Shown here piece after piece: positions 17,384-25,903 of a stretch of 64,000 nt of DNA. This stretch comes from Burkholderia sp. Leaf177. Lineage in GTDB: Bacteria; Pseudomonadota; Gammaproteobacteria; Burkholderiales; Burkholderiaceae. How positions within the stretch are numbered: the first letter of the stretch is position 1; each line of letters starts with the position of its first letter. Under the pieces are notes generated by a model that saw only the letters and a list, made by a program, of their open reading frames with translations, had not been told where the DNA came from and made no database searches. The position numbers and the translations under genes are program-made. The stretch spans positions 226,803 through 290,802 of the forward strand of contig NZ_LMPF01000004.1 in NCBI RefSeq assembly GCF_001424345.1. The letters run 5' to 3'.

Positions 17384-18835
17384 TTAGCCGGGCGCTCGGC
17401 CGTAAACATCTTCAAAGCGGACGATATCGTCCTCGCCCAGATACTCGCCGCATTGGACCTCGATGAGAACGAGATCCATGACGCCGGGATTAATCAGCCG
17501 ATGCTTGTGTCCGGCCGGAATATAGGTGGATTCGTTCGGCTGTAACGAGATGATCTGGTCACCATTGACAATTTCAGCGCAGCCGCTGACCACAATCCAG
17601 TGTTCGCTTCGGTGATGGTGCATTTGCAACGAAAGCTGTGCAGCGGGCTTTACTACGATTCGCTTCATCTTGAAGCGGTCGCCTTCTTCAAGCACCGTGT
17701 AAGTGCCCCACGGACGATGAACCGTCCGGTGAAGCCTGAAGGCTTCGTGGTTGAGTTTCTTGAGCTTTGCCACGATCTGCTTCACGTCCTGTGCCCGGTC
17801 ACGGGAGGCGATCAGCAGGGCGTCGGCGGTATCGACCACGATCAGATCGTGCACGCCAACCGCGCCAATCAGCCGTCCGTCTTCGCTGCGCACGAAGCAA
17901 TTGTCCACATCGTGAAGCATTGCTTCGCCGTGAATGCGGTTGCCGCGTTCGTCCGGGGCCGTCAGCTCGCTGATAGAAAGCCACGAACCTATGTCGCTCC
18001 AGCCCATTTCGCAAGGCACAACGTTGACATTGTCCGAACGTTCCATGACGGCATAGTCGATCGAAATGTCTTCAGCACGTGAGAACTGCGCGGCATTTAG
18101 TTCGATGCTGTAACCGTCGCTCGACTCGCTGCGCTTGGCTTCGGCGACGGCCGCCAGCGCCGGATCCAAGACGGTTGGAGAATATTGTTCAAGTTCTTTC
18201 AACATGGTTTCTGCGGTGAAGCAGAAAATGCCGGCATTCCAGAGGTGCCGGCCGCCCGCCACCAGTTCTTGCGCGACGTTGAGATTCGGCTTTTCGACGA
18301 ACCGTACGACCTTATGGACCTCGTCAGCGCCGGGCAACGGCGCACTCTCATATTCGATATAACCGTAACCCGTTTCCGGCGCCGTGGGACGGATGCCGAA
18401 CGTAACGATCCGGCCTTCCTGGGCCGCTTTGGCAGCATGGACGATCGCCTCGCCAAACGCCTTCTCATCTTCGATTAGTTGATCTGCCGGCATGACGAGC
18501 ATGATGGCGTCGTCGCCGTGTTCCTGACGGACGACTGCCGCCGCAACGCCAATCGCTGCCGCCGTGTTGCGTGCCGACGGCTCCAGGATGAAGCCGAGCT
18601 TCGAAATGTCGGCGTCTGCGTCGACACATTCGTCTTTGGTCAGGAAGTATGTGTCACGGTTGGTAACTATGACCACTTCCGTAGCATTAGCCACTTTTGC
18701 CGCGCGCAAAAACGTTTTCTGCAACAGACTTTGGCCGTCGGCCAGCTTGAGCAGAGGCTTGGGAAAGGCTTCGCGGGACACTGGCCACAGGCGTGTGCCC
18801 GCTCCGCCACATATGATGACTGGAATGATATTCAT
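17384..18835 (-). CDS. manC: Bifunctional mannose-1-phosphate guanylyltransferase / mannose-6-phosphate isomerase (first copy)
   Basis: Makes GDP-mannose. The N-terminal nucleotidyltransferase shows VIICGGAGTRLWPVSREAFPK, FILEPSARNTAAAIGVAA and VMPADQLIED. The C-terminal cupin of the type II isomerase shows QMHHHRSEHWIVVSG and ends VQCGEYLGEDDIVRFEDVYGR. Length is about 483 residues. ATG 18835 is preferred because MNIIPVIICGG is the normal N-terminus; ATG 18862 is possible. It heads a minus-strand operon with a WbdC-like mannosyltransferase and a gtr pair. A second copy (bceA) lies at 37.7-39.2 kb; the two clearly differ in sequence and are paralogs rather than a recent duplication. Confidence 0.95.
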   Translation of the reverse strand: MNIIPVIICGGAGTRLWPVSREAFPKPLLKLADGQSLLQKTFLRAAKVANATEVVIVTNRDTYFLTKDECVDADADISKLGFILEPSARNTAAAIGVAAAVVRQEHGDDAIMLVMPADQLIEDEKAFGEAIVHAAKAAQEGRIVTFGIRPTAPETGYGYIEYESAPLPGADEVHKVVRFVEKPNLNVAQELVAGGRHLWNAGIFCFTAETMLKELEQYSPTVLDPALAAVAEAKRSESSDGYSIELNAAQFSRAEDISIDYAVMERSDNVNVVPCEMGWSDIGSWLSISELTAPDERGNRIHGEAMLHDVDNCFVRSEDGRLIGAVGVHDLIVVDTADALLIASRDRAQDVKQIVAKLKKLNHEAFRLHRTVHRPWGTYTVLEEGDRFKMKRIVVKPAAQLSLQMHHHRSEHWIVVSGCAEIVNGDQIISLQPNESTYIPAGHKHRLINPGVMDLVLIEVQCGEYLGEDDIVRFEDVYGRAPG

Positions 18836-19113
18836 AGAACGGCTCGGGATTGACGGGGTCATAGCGTAGAGGCACCGATTCTAGCGGACTTCGTCTTTTG
18901 ATCCTATTTCCGGCTGGTCGCCTCTCGGAAGTATTGACTAATCGCCAGTGCCATACGCTAGATGCCTCCGTCCGGTTGCGCTGCTAGAATGCCGTCGATC
19001 AAAATGAGTCCACGGCACACCGCAATGCTTTTTGCCATTCTGTCCGCTCGACGGGATAACTACGCGGCTTTGCCACTACAGCAGCGCCTCAGATTAGAAG
19101 GGTTTGGATACAC

Positions 19114-21624
19114 ATGCCGAAGAAGCAGAACGCGTGGCGGCCGGGGAATTCGGTCTGGATATGGGGAGTGCTTCCGGCCGTGTTTGCCATTGCCATATTG
19201 TGGTATCCATTCGGATTATCGCTAGGCGGGATGCTTGAGGAATATGACATTCTCGGGCTTATCAATCTCAATCCCGGATTCTGGAATTCGTTTCCCGGGC
19301 ACCTCCTTTCGCAATTGTTTGCTGCGCGGCCATTGCAGGTTTTGCCGCACGCCATTGCGTATCAATTGAGCCCGCATTCATTTACCGGCTTTCATGTTTT
19401 GTTGATGGTCGCCTGTTTTTTGCGCGTTGTGGGCGGTGCATCAATTGGATATTTCCTCTTTCGCAACAGGCTGTTCGCTGCTGCAATGGGGCTGCTGTTT
19501 TTGGTGTTCCCCGGGGATACCCAGCAGTTTCACTTCAGGACGATGCATATCTGTCTCGCAGTTGGGCTGGCCATATTCGGAGCGGCTTGTTCCCTGCGTG
19601 CCTTGCTGGATCAACATCCCGCCCGGCGATGGGCGCTCGCGGCGACGGGAGCAGTGCTTTCATGCGTTGGCGTACTGATTTATGAGCCTGTATTTACGCT
19701 CTATGCATTGATGCCGGTTGTGCTGGCTGCCCGCTATGGTGTTCCGCGCGCTGTTCGTGTGCTTTGGAGAAAGCGTGGCATCGCCGCAATATGGGCGCTC
19801 GGGCTCATTGCCAATATTACCTACCTGTTCTACGCAATCGTTATTTTCAAAAGCAGTTATCAGGTCAATGCATCGCAGGGAAGCATGTCGAAGTCGATCG
19901 TGCATAACCTGCATTACCTTCTTGATTCGGCGGCTTATCGCGTTTTCTTCGATGCCTGGATTTCGGCTTTCCATATCCTGACGCAACGTACCGTCCATTT
20001 TGGTTATCTGGCCGCGGTGTTCGTCGTTTTCTTGCTCATGTTTGTGTATTTTGCGGGTGGCCGCCATTCGACCATCCGATGTAGCCAATTTCTACGCTAT
20101 GTGCTGGCTGGCTTGCTGTTGTCGATTGCGGGTTACCTGCCGTTCATGGTCGCCGAAACGCATATGGTGATCACACAGCGCACCTTTATTGCCGTGGCTC
20201 CTGGCGCAAGTCTTATCGTCGTGGCGTTGATTCAGGCGCTTTCCCGCCGGGCGAACGTGGTAGCTGCCGTGCTGGCCGCCTGCGTGGTGACGCTTGGAAC
20301 CGTGGCTCAGCTATATCAGTTCGATCTGTACACGCGTGCCTACACAAGCGTCGTACGTCCCTATCTGTCGCAAGTCGCCGATAAATCCGATCCGTCCAGG
20401 CACGTGCATCTCGTGCAGGATTCGTCAGGATTTGCCGGATACTTGAATGGCATCTATTTTTCGAAGATTGTGTACGGTCCGGGCGTGCGGCGAGGGGTGA
20501 GTACGGACACCTACATTCTTTGCGAAGACAGCGCTCAAACGTCGATGACAAGTTTCTCGCAATGCTTGCTTTCCAATGGGACGTGGCGCGTGAGCGACGG
20601 CAAAGGCGGCGAACGCAGCTTTCCAGCCAATCAGGTTGACGTTATCGAAATGGGCAAGCATTTCGATGCTTCGTACCGTTCTTCCCGCCGCAATTGGCAT
20701 GATCCGGGGAACTACGATGCATCTCAATCCATGTTCACAAGCGAGCCGGGTGCGTCTCGGGACGCTTACGCGTGTGTAGCAGATTCTGCCTGGGGGTATT
20801 CGGACTATTGCCGCGGCATGGGCTGGTCGGACGGCATCTTCAGCCATGCTACGTTTATCCATAAAACATTCTTTGCTGCGACGGCTACGCGCGCTTCTCT
20901 GATATTCAACCTTGAACCCGCCCGGGCGCCGTATCAGTTGCTCATCGACATGTTCAGCGATAACGGAAGTTCACCCGCCGATCTGACGCTCCAGCTCAAC
21001 GGGTCGCCGCTCGATTTCAAGGCCTTCCAGGGGCGTTTTCTCGTCGCGGCAGTTTCTCCCGCGTTATTAAAGGTTGGCCAGAACGAACTGGTCTTCAACG
21101 GTGCGCTCGCGCCGGGACGTGTACTTGGATTGTCGGTTTCGAGCGTTGCGCTCGCACCTTCCGGCAGCAAGTTGCTAAGTGCATATGGCGTCGATTTGTC
21201 TCCGGCGAAGATCACCGCGAACCAGTGGATTGGTGCGGGCAGCACGGAGGCAGTCAAGATGCTGGCAAGCGGTTTCTCGGGCGCCGAGCCGGAGGGCCGC
21301 TGGACTGCCGGGAAAAAAGCGGTGATCGAATTCGCTTTACCGTCAGGCACAAATGCCCGGACTTTTGTTGCTGAAGTCATGCCGTTCCTCGATGACCGGC
21401 ATACCCATGTAGATGTCGATGTGACTGTCAACGGTGCGCCCGCGCTGCACAAAAGCTTCGCCTCGCCGGCACGGCATGAGGTTATGGAGATCCCGCTTGG
21501 TTCTGCTGGCTATAACAACGGTGGCCTGGTCCATATGACCATTTCGATCAAGGACCCGGCGAAACCGCAATCCGCCGATACTCGCGATCTTGGAGTTTTC
21601 TTGTATCGGTTCAAGGTTCAGTAA
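19114..21624 (+). CDS. Large polytopic membrane protein with two C-terminal beta-sandwich-like domains, probable GT-C enzyme
   Basis: 836 residues. About ten to twelve hydrophobic helices occupy residues 15-425, with an acidic first loop (GGMLEEYDILGLINL). The remaining 400 residues are soluble. They include two modules of alternating strands with the phrases LTLQLNGSPLDFKAF and VDVDVTVNGAPALHKSF, which read as carbohydrate-binding-like sandwiches. The last ends DTRDLGVFLYRFKV. No signature of Wzx or Wzy is seen. The layout parallels the proteins at 10.4 and 28.0 kb, so a periplasmic sugar transferase is inferred. It stands alone on the plus strand between two minus-strand blocks and converges on the acyltransferase. 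Confidence 0.55.
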   Translation: MPKKQNAWRPGNSVWIWGVLPAVFAIAILWYPFGLSLGGMLEEYDILGLINLNPGFWNSFPGHLLSQLFAARPLQVLPHAIAYQLSPHSFTGFHVLLMVACFLRVVGGASIGYFLFRNRLFAAAMGLLFLVFPGDTQQFHFRTMHICLAVGLAIFGAACSLRALLDQHPARRWALAATGAVLSCVGVLIYEPVFTLYALMPVVLAARYGVPRAVRVLWRKRGIAAIWALGLIANITYLFYAIVIFKSSYQVNASQGSMSKSIVHNLHYLLDSAAYRVFFDAWISAFHILTQRTVHFGYLAAVFVVFLLMFVYFAGGRHSTIRCSQFLRYVLAGLLLSIAGYLPFMVAETHMVITQRTFIAVAPGASLIVVALIQALSRRANVVAAVLAACVVTLGTVAQLYQFDLYTRAYTSVVRPYLSQVADKSDPSRHVHLVQDSSGFAGYLNGIYFSKIVYGPGVRRGVSTDTYILCEDSAQTSMTSFSQCLLSNGTWRVSDGKGGERSFPANQVDVIEMGKHFDASYRSSRRNWHDPGNYDASQSMFTSEPGASRDAYACVADSAWGYSDYCRGMGWSDGIFSHATFIHKTFFAATATRASLIFNLEPARAPYQLLIDMFSDNGSSPADLTLQLNGSPLDFKAFQGRFLVAAVSPALLKVGQNELVFNGALAPGRVLGLSVSSVALAPSGSKLLSAYGVDLSPAKITANQWIGAGSTEAVKMLASGFSGAEPEGRWTAGKKAVIEFALPSGTNARTFVAEVMPFLDDRHTHVDVDVTVNGAPALHKSFASPARHEVMEIPLGSAGYNNGGLVHMTISIKDPAKPQSADTRDLGVFLYRFKVQ

Positions 21625-21663
21625 GGCACGTAGTTCCCGGAAGCGGGGAGCCGCTGCCCGTGT

Positions 21664-22893
21664 TCAGCCGCGATTCTCGTCGCGCTCGGTGTCTTCGACT
21701 GAAAGGCTACGCCTGACGGTGAAGAGCCGCTTGATCGCTCGCTGAGCCGGTCTTTCGAGCGAATAGTGAAGCCCAACGGCCAGCAACGCTATGAAAACAA
21801 ACTGCGCCAGGTAGCCGATGACACCTGGCGGAGGGCTCATGGCTCTCCACATTTCCGATGCGGGAAGATGGATCAGGTAAAACGCGTAGGACGTCTCGCC
21901 GGCAACGACCATGCCTCGTGACGAGAAAAACCGCGCGAACCGGGAGCGTTCGTCGGCGGCAGTCGCCACGACGAGCACAGCGAACGGAATGGCATAAGCA
22001 ACGTCCCATGCGAACGTACCGGGCGCAAGAAAGGTCATGAGTGTCGCTACCAGGGCGCAGCAGCTTAGCCGGATGGCGGCCCACGGGATTGGCAACGCTT
22101 TCAGCGTTTCAACGTGCCGCAGGATGACAAGTCCGCCGATCATGCCCAGGATGAAGTCGCCGAGTCGAGCGACTGGCATCCGGTAAATCCACCGATGCGA
22201 CGAGTTTGGATCTGTGGAGGGCACGTCACCCAGAAAATGCGCGAACACCGCGGTCCCGGCCAGCATGACCGCGCTGATCGCGAAAGCGAGCGTCAGCAGG
22301 CGTGAGAGCGAGCGGTCGACCGGGCTCATATGCATGAGCTTCGCGAGCAGCGGGAATGCCGCATACAAGAACAACTCGACCCCAATGCTCCAGGCCGCAC
22401 CGTTGATGCCGAAGGCTACGTGCACGTCCGGGCTCCACGCCTGGAGTGCAAGAAGGTACAGCAGCAACGGCAGCGTAAATTCCTGATGCCACCACCAGGC
22501 AACGATGATCGCGAATAAATAAAGCGGGTAGATTCGGGCCAGGCGGTTGATTAAATAGTCACGTGTGTTTCTCAGCGTGATGGTGTAAAACAAATCACGA
22601 TAGTTATACGCAATAACAAACCCTGAAAGCACGAAAAAGAACGTGACGCCACAAAATCCGGAGCGTTCGAAGTCGAGAAATTTTCCGCTTAACCCGGGAA
22701 ACCTCAAGTGTGAAAGCGCCACCAGAAAACACGCGATCACCCGGAGTCCGGTCAGCGACGGAATTGGACGACGATGCGACCTGCTTAGCACAATACCCGC
22801 TTGCGTTTCCAGGCAGGCATTGGTTTGGTTCCGTTGAAGCACGTCCACTCGATTAATGATCCTGAGTAAAATATATCTTAGGCACGGAGGCAC
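21664..22893 (-). CDS. Acyltransferase family 3 membrane protein (OafA-like), probable O-antigen O-acylase
   Basis: About 409 residues with ten or more helices. The family opening IPSLTGLRVIACFLVALSHL contains the conserved early His, followed by FCGVTFFFVLSGFVIAY. Near the end comes GETSYAFYLIHLPASEMW. Enzymes of this family move acetyl or other acyl groups onto extracytoplasmic sugars. The GTG start at 22893 lies four bases after the stop of the membrane gene upstream, so both share an operon. The first about 35 residues are not typical, and a GTG at residue 35 (just before SRSHRRPIPSL) could be the true start. Confidence 0.8.
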   Translation of the reverse strand: MPPCLRYILLRIINRVDVLQRNQTNACLETQAGIVLSRSHRRPIPSLTGLRVIACFLVALSHLRFPGLSGKFLDFERSGFCGVTFFFVLSGFVIAYNYRDLFYTITLRNTRDYLINRLARIYPLYLFAIIVAWWWHQEFTLPLLLYLLALQAWSPDVHVAFGINGAAWSIGVELFLYAAFPLLAKLMHMSPVDRSLSRLLTLAFAISAVMLAGTAVFAHFLGDVPSTDPNSSHRWIYRMPVARLGDFILGMIGGLVILRHVETLKALPIPWAAIRLSCCALVATLMTFLAPGTFAWDVAYAIPFAVLVVATAADERSRFARFFSSRGMVVAGETSYAFYLIHLPASEMWRAMSPPPGVIGYLAQFVFIALLAVGLHYSLERPAQRAIKRLFTVRRSLSVEDTERDENRG

Positions 22894-22897
22894 AACT

Positions 22898-24268
22898 CTA
22901 GGTCATGCGAACGAGCGAAAGCCGATAAGACAAGTATCCAGCACTGAATAGATAAACAGCAAATAAGGCCAAGCCCAGCGCTTTGTTGTGCTTCTCAAAT
23001 TCATGCGTGAGCGCAAAAAGGGCTAATGGTACGAGTATAGTAATAACTGGAATGGCAAAACGATTTTCAACGGCGGTGAGCGCATACACCGCACACCAAC
23101 TCCCGGCATAAACGGTTATCAACGTAGCCGCAATTGTCTCATGTGATTGAAAGCCTTTTGAACAGGCTCTTCGAGCAATTAAAACATATCCAATTACTCC
23201 CCAGTAGATCACGGTATGGCTATAAATAAACAGTAAGGGCCGATACCACGGATTCAGATTATATACATACGGAAATAACTGATCGAAATCTAATGCACCG
23301 AAAAAATGAAAAAATATCGTCTTGACGCCGTTTAGCGGATGCTGGAAATACCATCGGAGCGTCGCCGAGCCTGTCCCCGTGTACCAAGGGTTGAGGTACG
23401 GCATGTCGGGATGCGTTCCGGTCAGATAGGACGTGTATTTCAAATAGCGGACACCCGCATCAAATTGTAGAGCGCTCAGATCGTATATGGGCAAGAACGT
23501 GTATCGATGAAAATGAATTGCGTTCAATATGAACTGAGGCGTGATGGCCAAAATAAAACCAGCCAGTACAGGCAGGAACAACGCTGATGACTTCTGCCTG
23601 CTTCTGACAATAATGAAAATTAGGACCGCCAATAGTGCGGGTATCCAATGTATATTTCCCGGCCGGACCATGATCCCAAACCCAATGAGAAATCCTAATC
23701 CCGCAGACATTGACGCGCACCGCACCGGCGTATCCTTTTCGCTTTCGCTTAAAAGAACAAGCATTGCGGATAGCGCCAACAGCGCGATGGTAAGGGATGG
23801 TGCATCTGTCAGCGATAAACCCAAATACGGGAAAGCCAGATAATTACATAGCAATCCTGTCAAGATGAGTCGTCCAGCGTGGATTGAATAGCGGTGGCAC
23901 ACAACCCTGTAAAGTATCCAGGCGGATAGCAGATAGGTCCCGAGTTGCGCCGCCGCGATCAGCACAGCTGTGAGTAGCGAGTTCGAATGCCCCAAAAAAA
24001 TAAAGGGCGTGAGCAACACAGGATATCCATATGTTCTGATGCTGAGCATGCGTTCCGATATGGCACCGCCGTCAACCAGACGCTGGGCGAAGATCCTATA
24101 GTTCTCGTCATCGCACAAATGACACGACGGGTGCGCCAGTTCGTAGATAAAGCAGACGCTTGTCAGCACTACCGCAATGGCGGCCAATAAAATGAAAAGG
24201 CGCGAGGTTCGACCCGTATTGTCGGCCGGTAGATCGGAAACGCCAGATAAGCCATTAAAGCCGCTCAC
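22898..24268 (-). CDS. Polytopic membrane protein of the ArnT/PMT GT-C type
   Basis: 456 residues with about eleven hydrophobic segments. After the first helix the periplasmic loop contains CHLCDDENYRIFAQRL; the DDExY pattern matches the metal-binding acidic motif of PMT/ArnT enzymes that use polyprenyl-phosphate sugars. Later loops have GLSLTDAPSL and MVRPGNIHWIPAL. It has no C-terminal soluble domain, unlike the other three large membrane proteins here. The codon third positions look poorer in GC than those of its neighbours, which hints at transfer. It starts with GTG and is followed four bases later by the acyltransferase. A partner for the GtrB/GtrA pair at 14.7-16.2 kb is possible. Confidence 0.6.
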   Translation of the reverse strand: MSGFNGLSGVSDLPADNTGRTSRLFILLAAIAVVLTSVCFIYELAHPSCHLCDDENYRIFAQRLVDGGAISERMLSIRTYGYPVLLTPFIFLGHSNSLLTAVLIAAAQLGTYLLSAWILYRVVCHRYSIHAGRLILTGLLCNYLAFPYLGLSLTDAPSLTIALLALSAMLVLLSESEKDTPVRCASMSAGLGFLIGFGIMVRPGNIHWIPALLAVLIFIIVRSRQKSSALFLPVLAGFILAITPQFILNAIHFHRYTFLPIYDLSALQFDAGVRYLKYTSYLTGTHPDMPYLNPWYTGTGSATLRWYFQHPLNGVKTIFFHFFGALDFDQLFPYVYNLNPWYRPLLFIYSHTVIYWGVIGYVLIARRACSKGFQSHETIAATLITVYAGSWCAVYALTAVENRFAIPVITILVPLALFALTHEFEKHNKALGLALFAVYLFSAGYLSYRLSLVRMT

Positions 24269-24538
24269 AATCGCCCCATATGTTTAATTGGCCGTAATCT
24301 AGCGGCAAAATCCCAGTTGAACAACTGGTTTATGGTCTGTGGCCGGGGTGTCGGAGGGGTTTGCCAGCAGCAGGAAAAGGGCGGGAAACATTTAAGCACG
24401 ATCGTCGGCGGCCCGTACCGTAACGGCAAACTGCGGAACCCAAATAATGAGCTAGCTCATTCATGAGGAAGCACAGACTTTTCGGGCTGCCCGACGAACA
24501 ACGGTAAAATGCTCCCCCAAGCTTAAAAGAATCGTCAT

Positions 24539-25903
24539 ATGGATCGGATCATTGTAGAAGGGCTGGGGAAAGCTTATAAGCGGTACACGTCGAGATTCGG
24601 TCGTCTTCGCGAGTGGGCCATACCGCGTTCCACGCCACGCCACTCGCTTACGTGGGTTCTGAAAAGCATTTCGTTTCGCGTCGCCGACGGTGAATCGGTA
24701 GGCATCCTGGGAGTGAACGGTGCTGGCAAAAGCACGCTCCTCAAGCTGATCACCGGTACTACTCAGCCCAGCACTGGCAGCGTGGCAATCCATGGCCAGG
24801 TTGCGGCGTTGCTGGAACTTGGTATGGGATTCCATCCCGATTTCACGGGACGCCAGAATGTTTTCATGGCTGCGCAGCTACAGGGGCTGACCACCGCGCA
24901 GATAGAAGAACACTTGGCCGAAATCCAGGATTTCGCCGACATTGGCGACTATTTTGAAATGCCGGTTCGCGTCTATTCCTCTGGCATGCAAGTGCGCCTC
25001 GCCTTCGCAGTCGCCACAGCCATTCGTCCCGACGTGCTTATTGTCGACGAAGCACTGTCCGTCGGCGACGTTGCGTTTCAGGCGAAATGCTTTCGCCGGA
25101 TCCGGGAATACAAAGAGCAGGGCACGACGTTGTTGCTGGTGACCCACTCGCTCGATGACGTCATTAAACATTGCCAAAAGGCAATCGTGCTCGATGGCGG
25201 CTTCATCGTCGATGAAGGGGAACCTCGCGAAGTCGTCAACAGGTTCCGCGACCGCCTGTTCGGACGAAGCCGCAAGATGTTGGGTGGCGAAGACTCCGGT
25301 GCTGTTGATGCCCAAACGGAAGAACCGGAGCAAGAAGAGGACAATTTGTCTGCATCTGGTGCCGCTCTTGTTGTGTCACGCGTGTCGAACGTGCTACCGC
25401 ACGGTGTGACGCTATCTGACGAAGATGTGTTCGCCTCGCGCCCGCTTTATCAGAACATCGAGCATCGGTGGGGCGGTGGTGGCGCGCGGATTACCGACTA
25501 CGCGATTGTCACCCCCGACAAGGCCTATCCGACGGTTGTCGAGGTCGGCGAGAAACTGACGGTTGCGTTCAAGGTTGTGTTCGACCGGGCGTACTTTGCG
25601 CCGGTGTTCGGGCTGATGATCAAGACGCTGGAGGGGCTGGTAGTTTATGGCACGAACTCCCATTTGCGCGGCGAGCAGATCGATGAAATCCTTATTGGCG
25701 ATGCAGTCACCTGCCAGTTCACGTTTCCGGTCAAGCTCAATGCGGGACACTATCTGATTTCAATAGGTGTGAGCGAATCAGCGCTCCCCGGGACGGACAT
25801 TCCGCTCGATCGCCGCTACGACGCGATCCTGCTGAACGTGACATCGTCCGAATCGTTCCTTGGTTTGTTCGACTTTGGCGCCCGTTGCTCACTGGAAAAA
25901 TGA
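24539..25903 (+). CDS. wzt: ABC transporter ATPase for O-antigen export with C-terminal polysaccharide-binding domain
   Basis: Residues 1-245 form the nucleotide-binding domain. Walker A GVNGAGKS is at 58-65, the signature YSSGMQVRLAF starts at 146, and Walker B VLIVDEALS is at 166-174. After an acidic linker (about 255-285), residues about 290-454 form an immunoglobulin-like domain with VEVGEKLTVAFKVVF, VYGTNSHL and AGHYLISIGVSE. This is the Wzt-C domain, which in E. coli O9a recognises the terminated non-reducing end of the chain. A domain of this kind predicts that export depends on a chain cap. The overlapping next gene encodes that cap-forming enzyme. The permease partner is probably the Wzm-like protein truncated at the window start. 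Confidence 0.93.
   Translation: MDRIIVEGLGKAYKRYTSRFGRLREWAIPRSTPRHSLTWVLKSISFRVADGESVGILGVNGAGKSTLLKLITGTTQPSTGSVAIHGQVAALLELGMGFHPDFTGRQNVFMAAQLQGLTTAQIEEHLAEIQDFADIGDYFEMPVRVYSSGMQVRLAFAVATAIRPDVLIVDEALSVGDVAFQAKCFRRIREYKEQGTTLLLVTHSLDDVIKHCQKAIVLDGGFIVDEGEPREVVNRFRDRLFGRSRKMLGGEDSGAVDAQTEEPEQEEDNLSASGAALVVSRVSNVLPHGVTLSDEDVFASRPLYQNIEHRWGGGGARITDYAIVTPDKAYPTVVEVGEKLTVAFKVVFDRAYFAPVFGLMIKTLEGLVVYGTNSHLRGEQIDEILIGDAVTCQFTFPVKLNAGHYLISIGVSESALPGTDIPLDRRYDAILLNVTSSESFLGLFDFGARCSLEK

Noticed and set aside
21642..21655. Small hairpin AGCGG-GGAG-CCGCT between convergent genes as a terminator
   Set aside because: The stem is only five base pairs and no T run follows on either strand.
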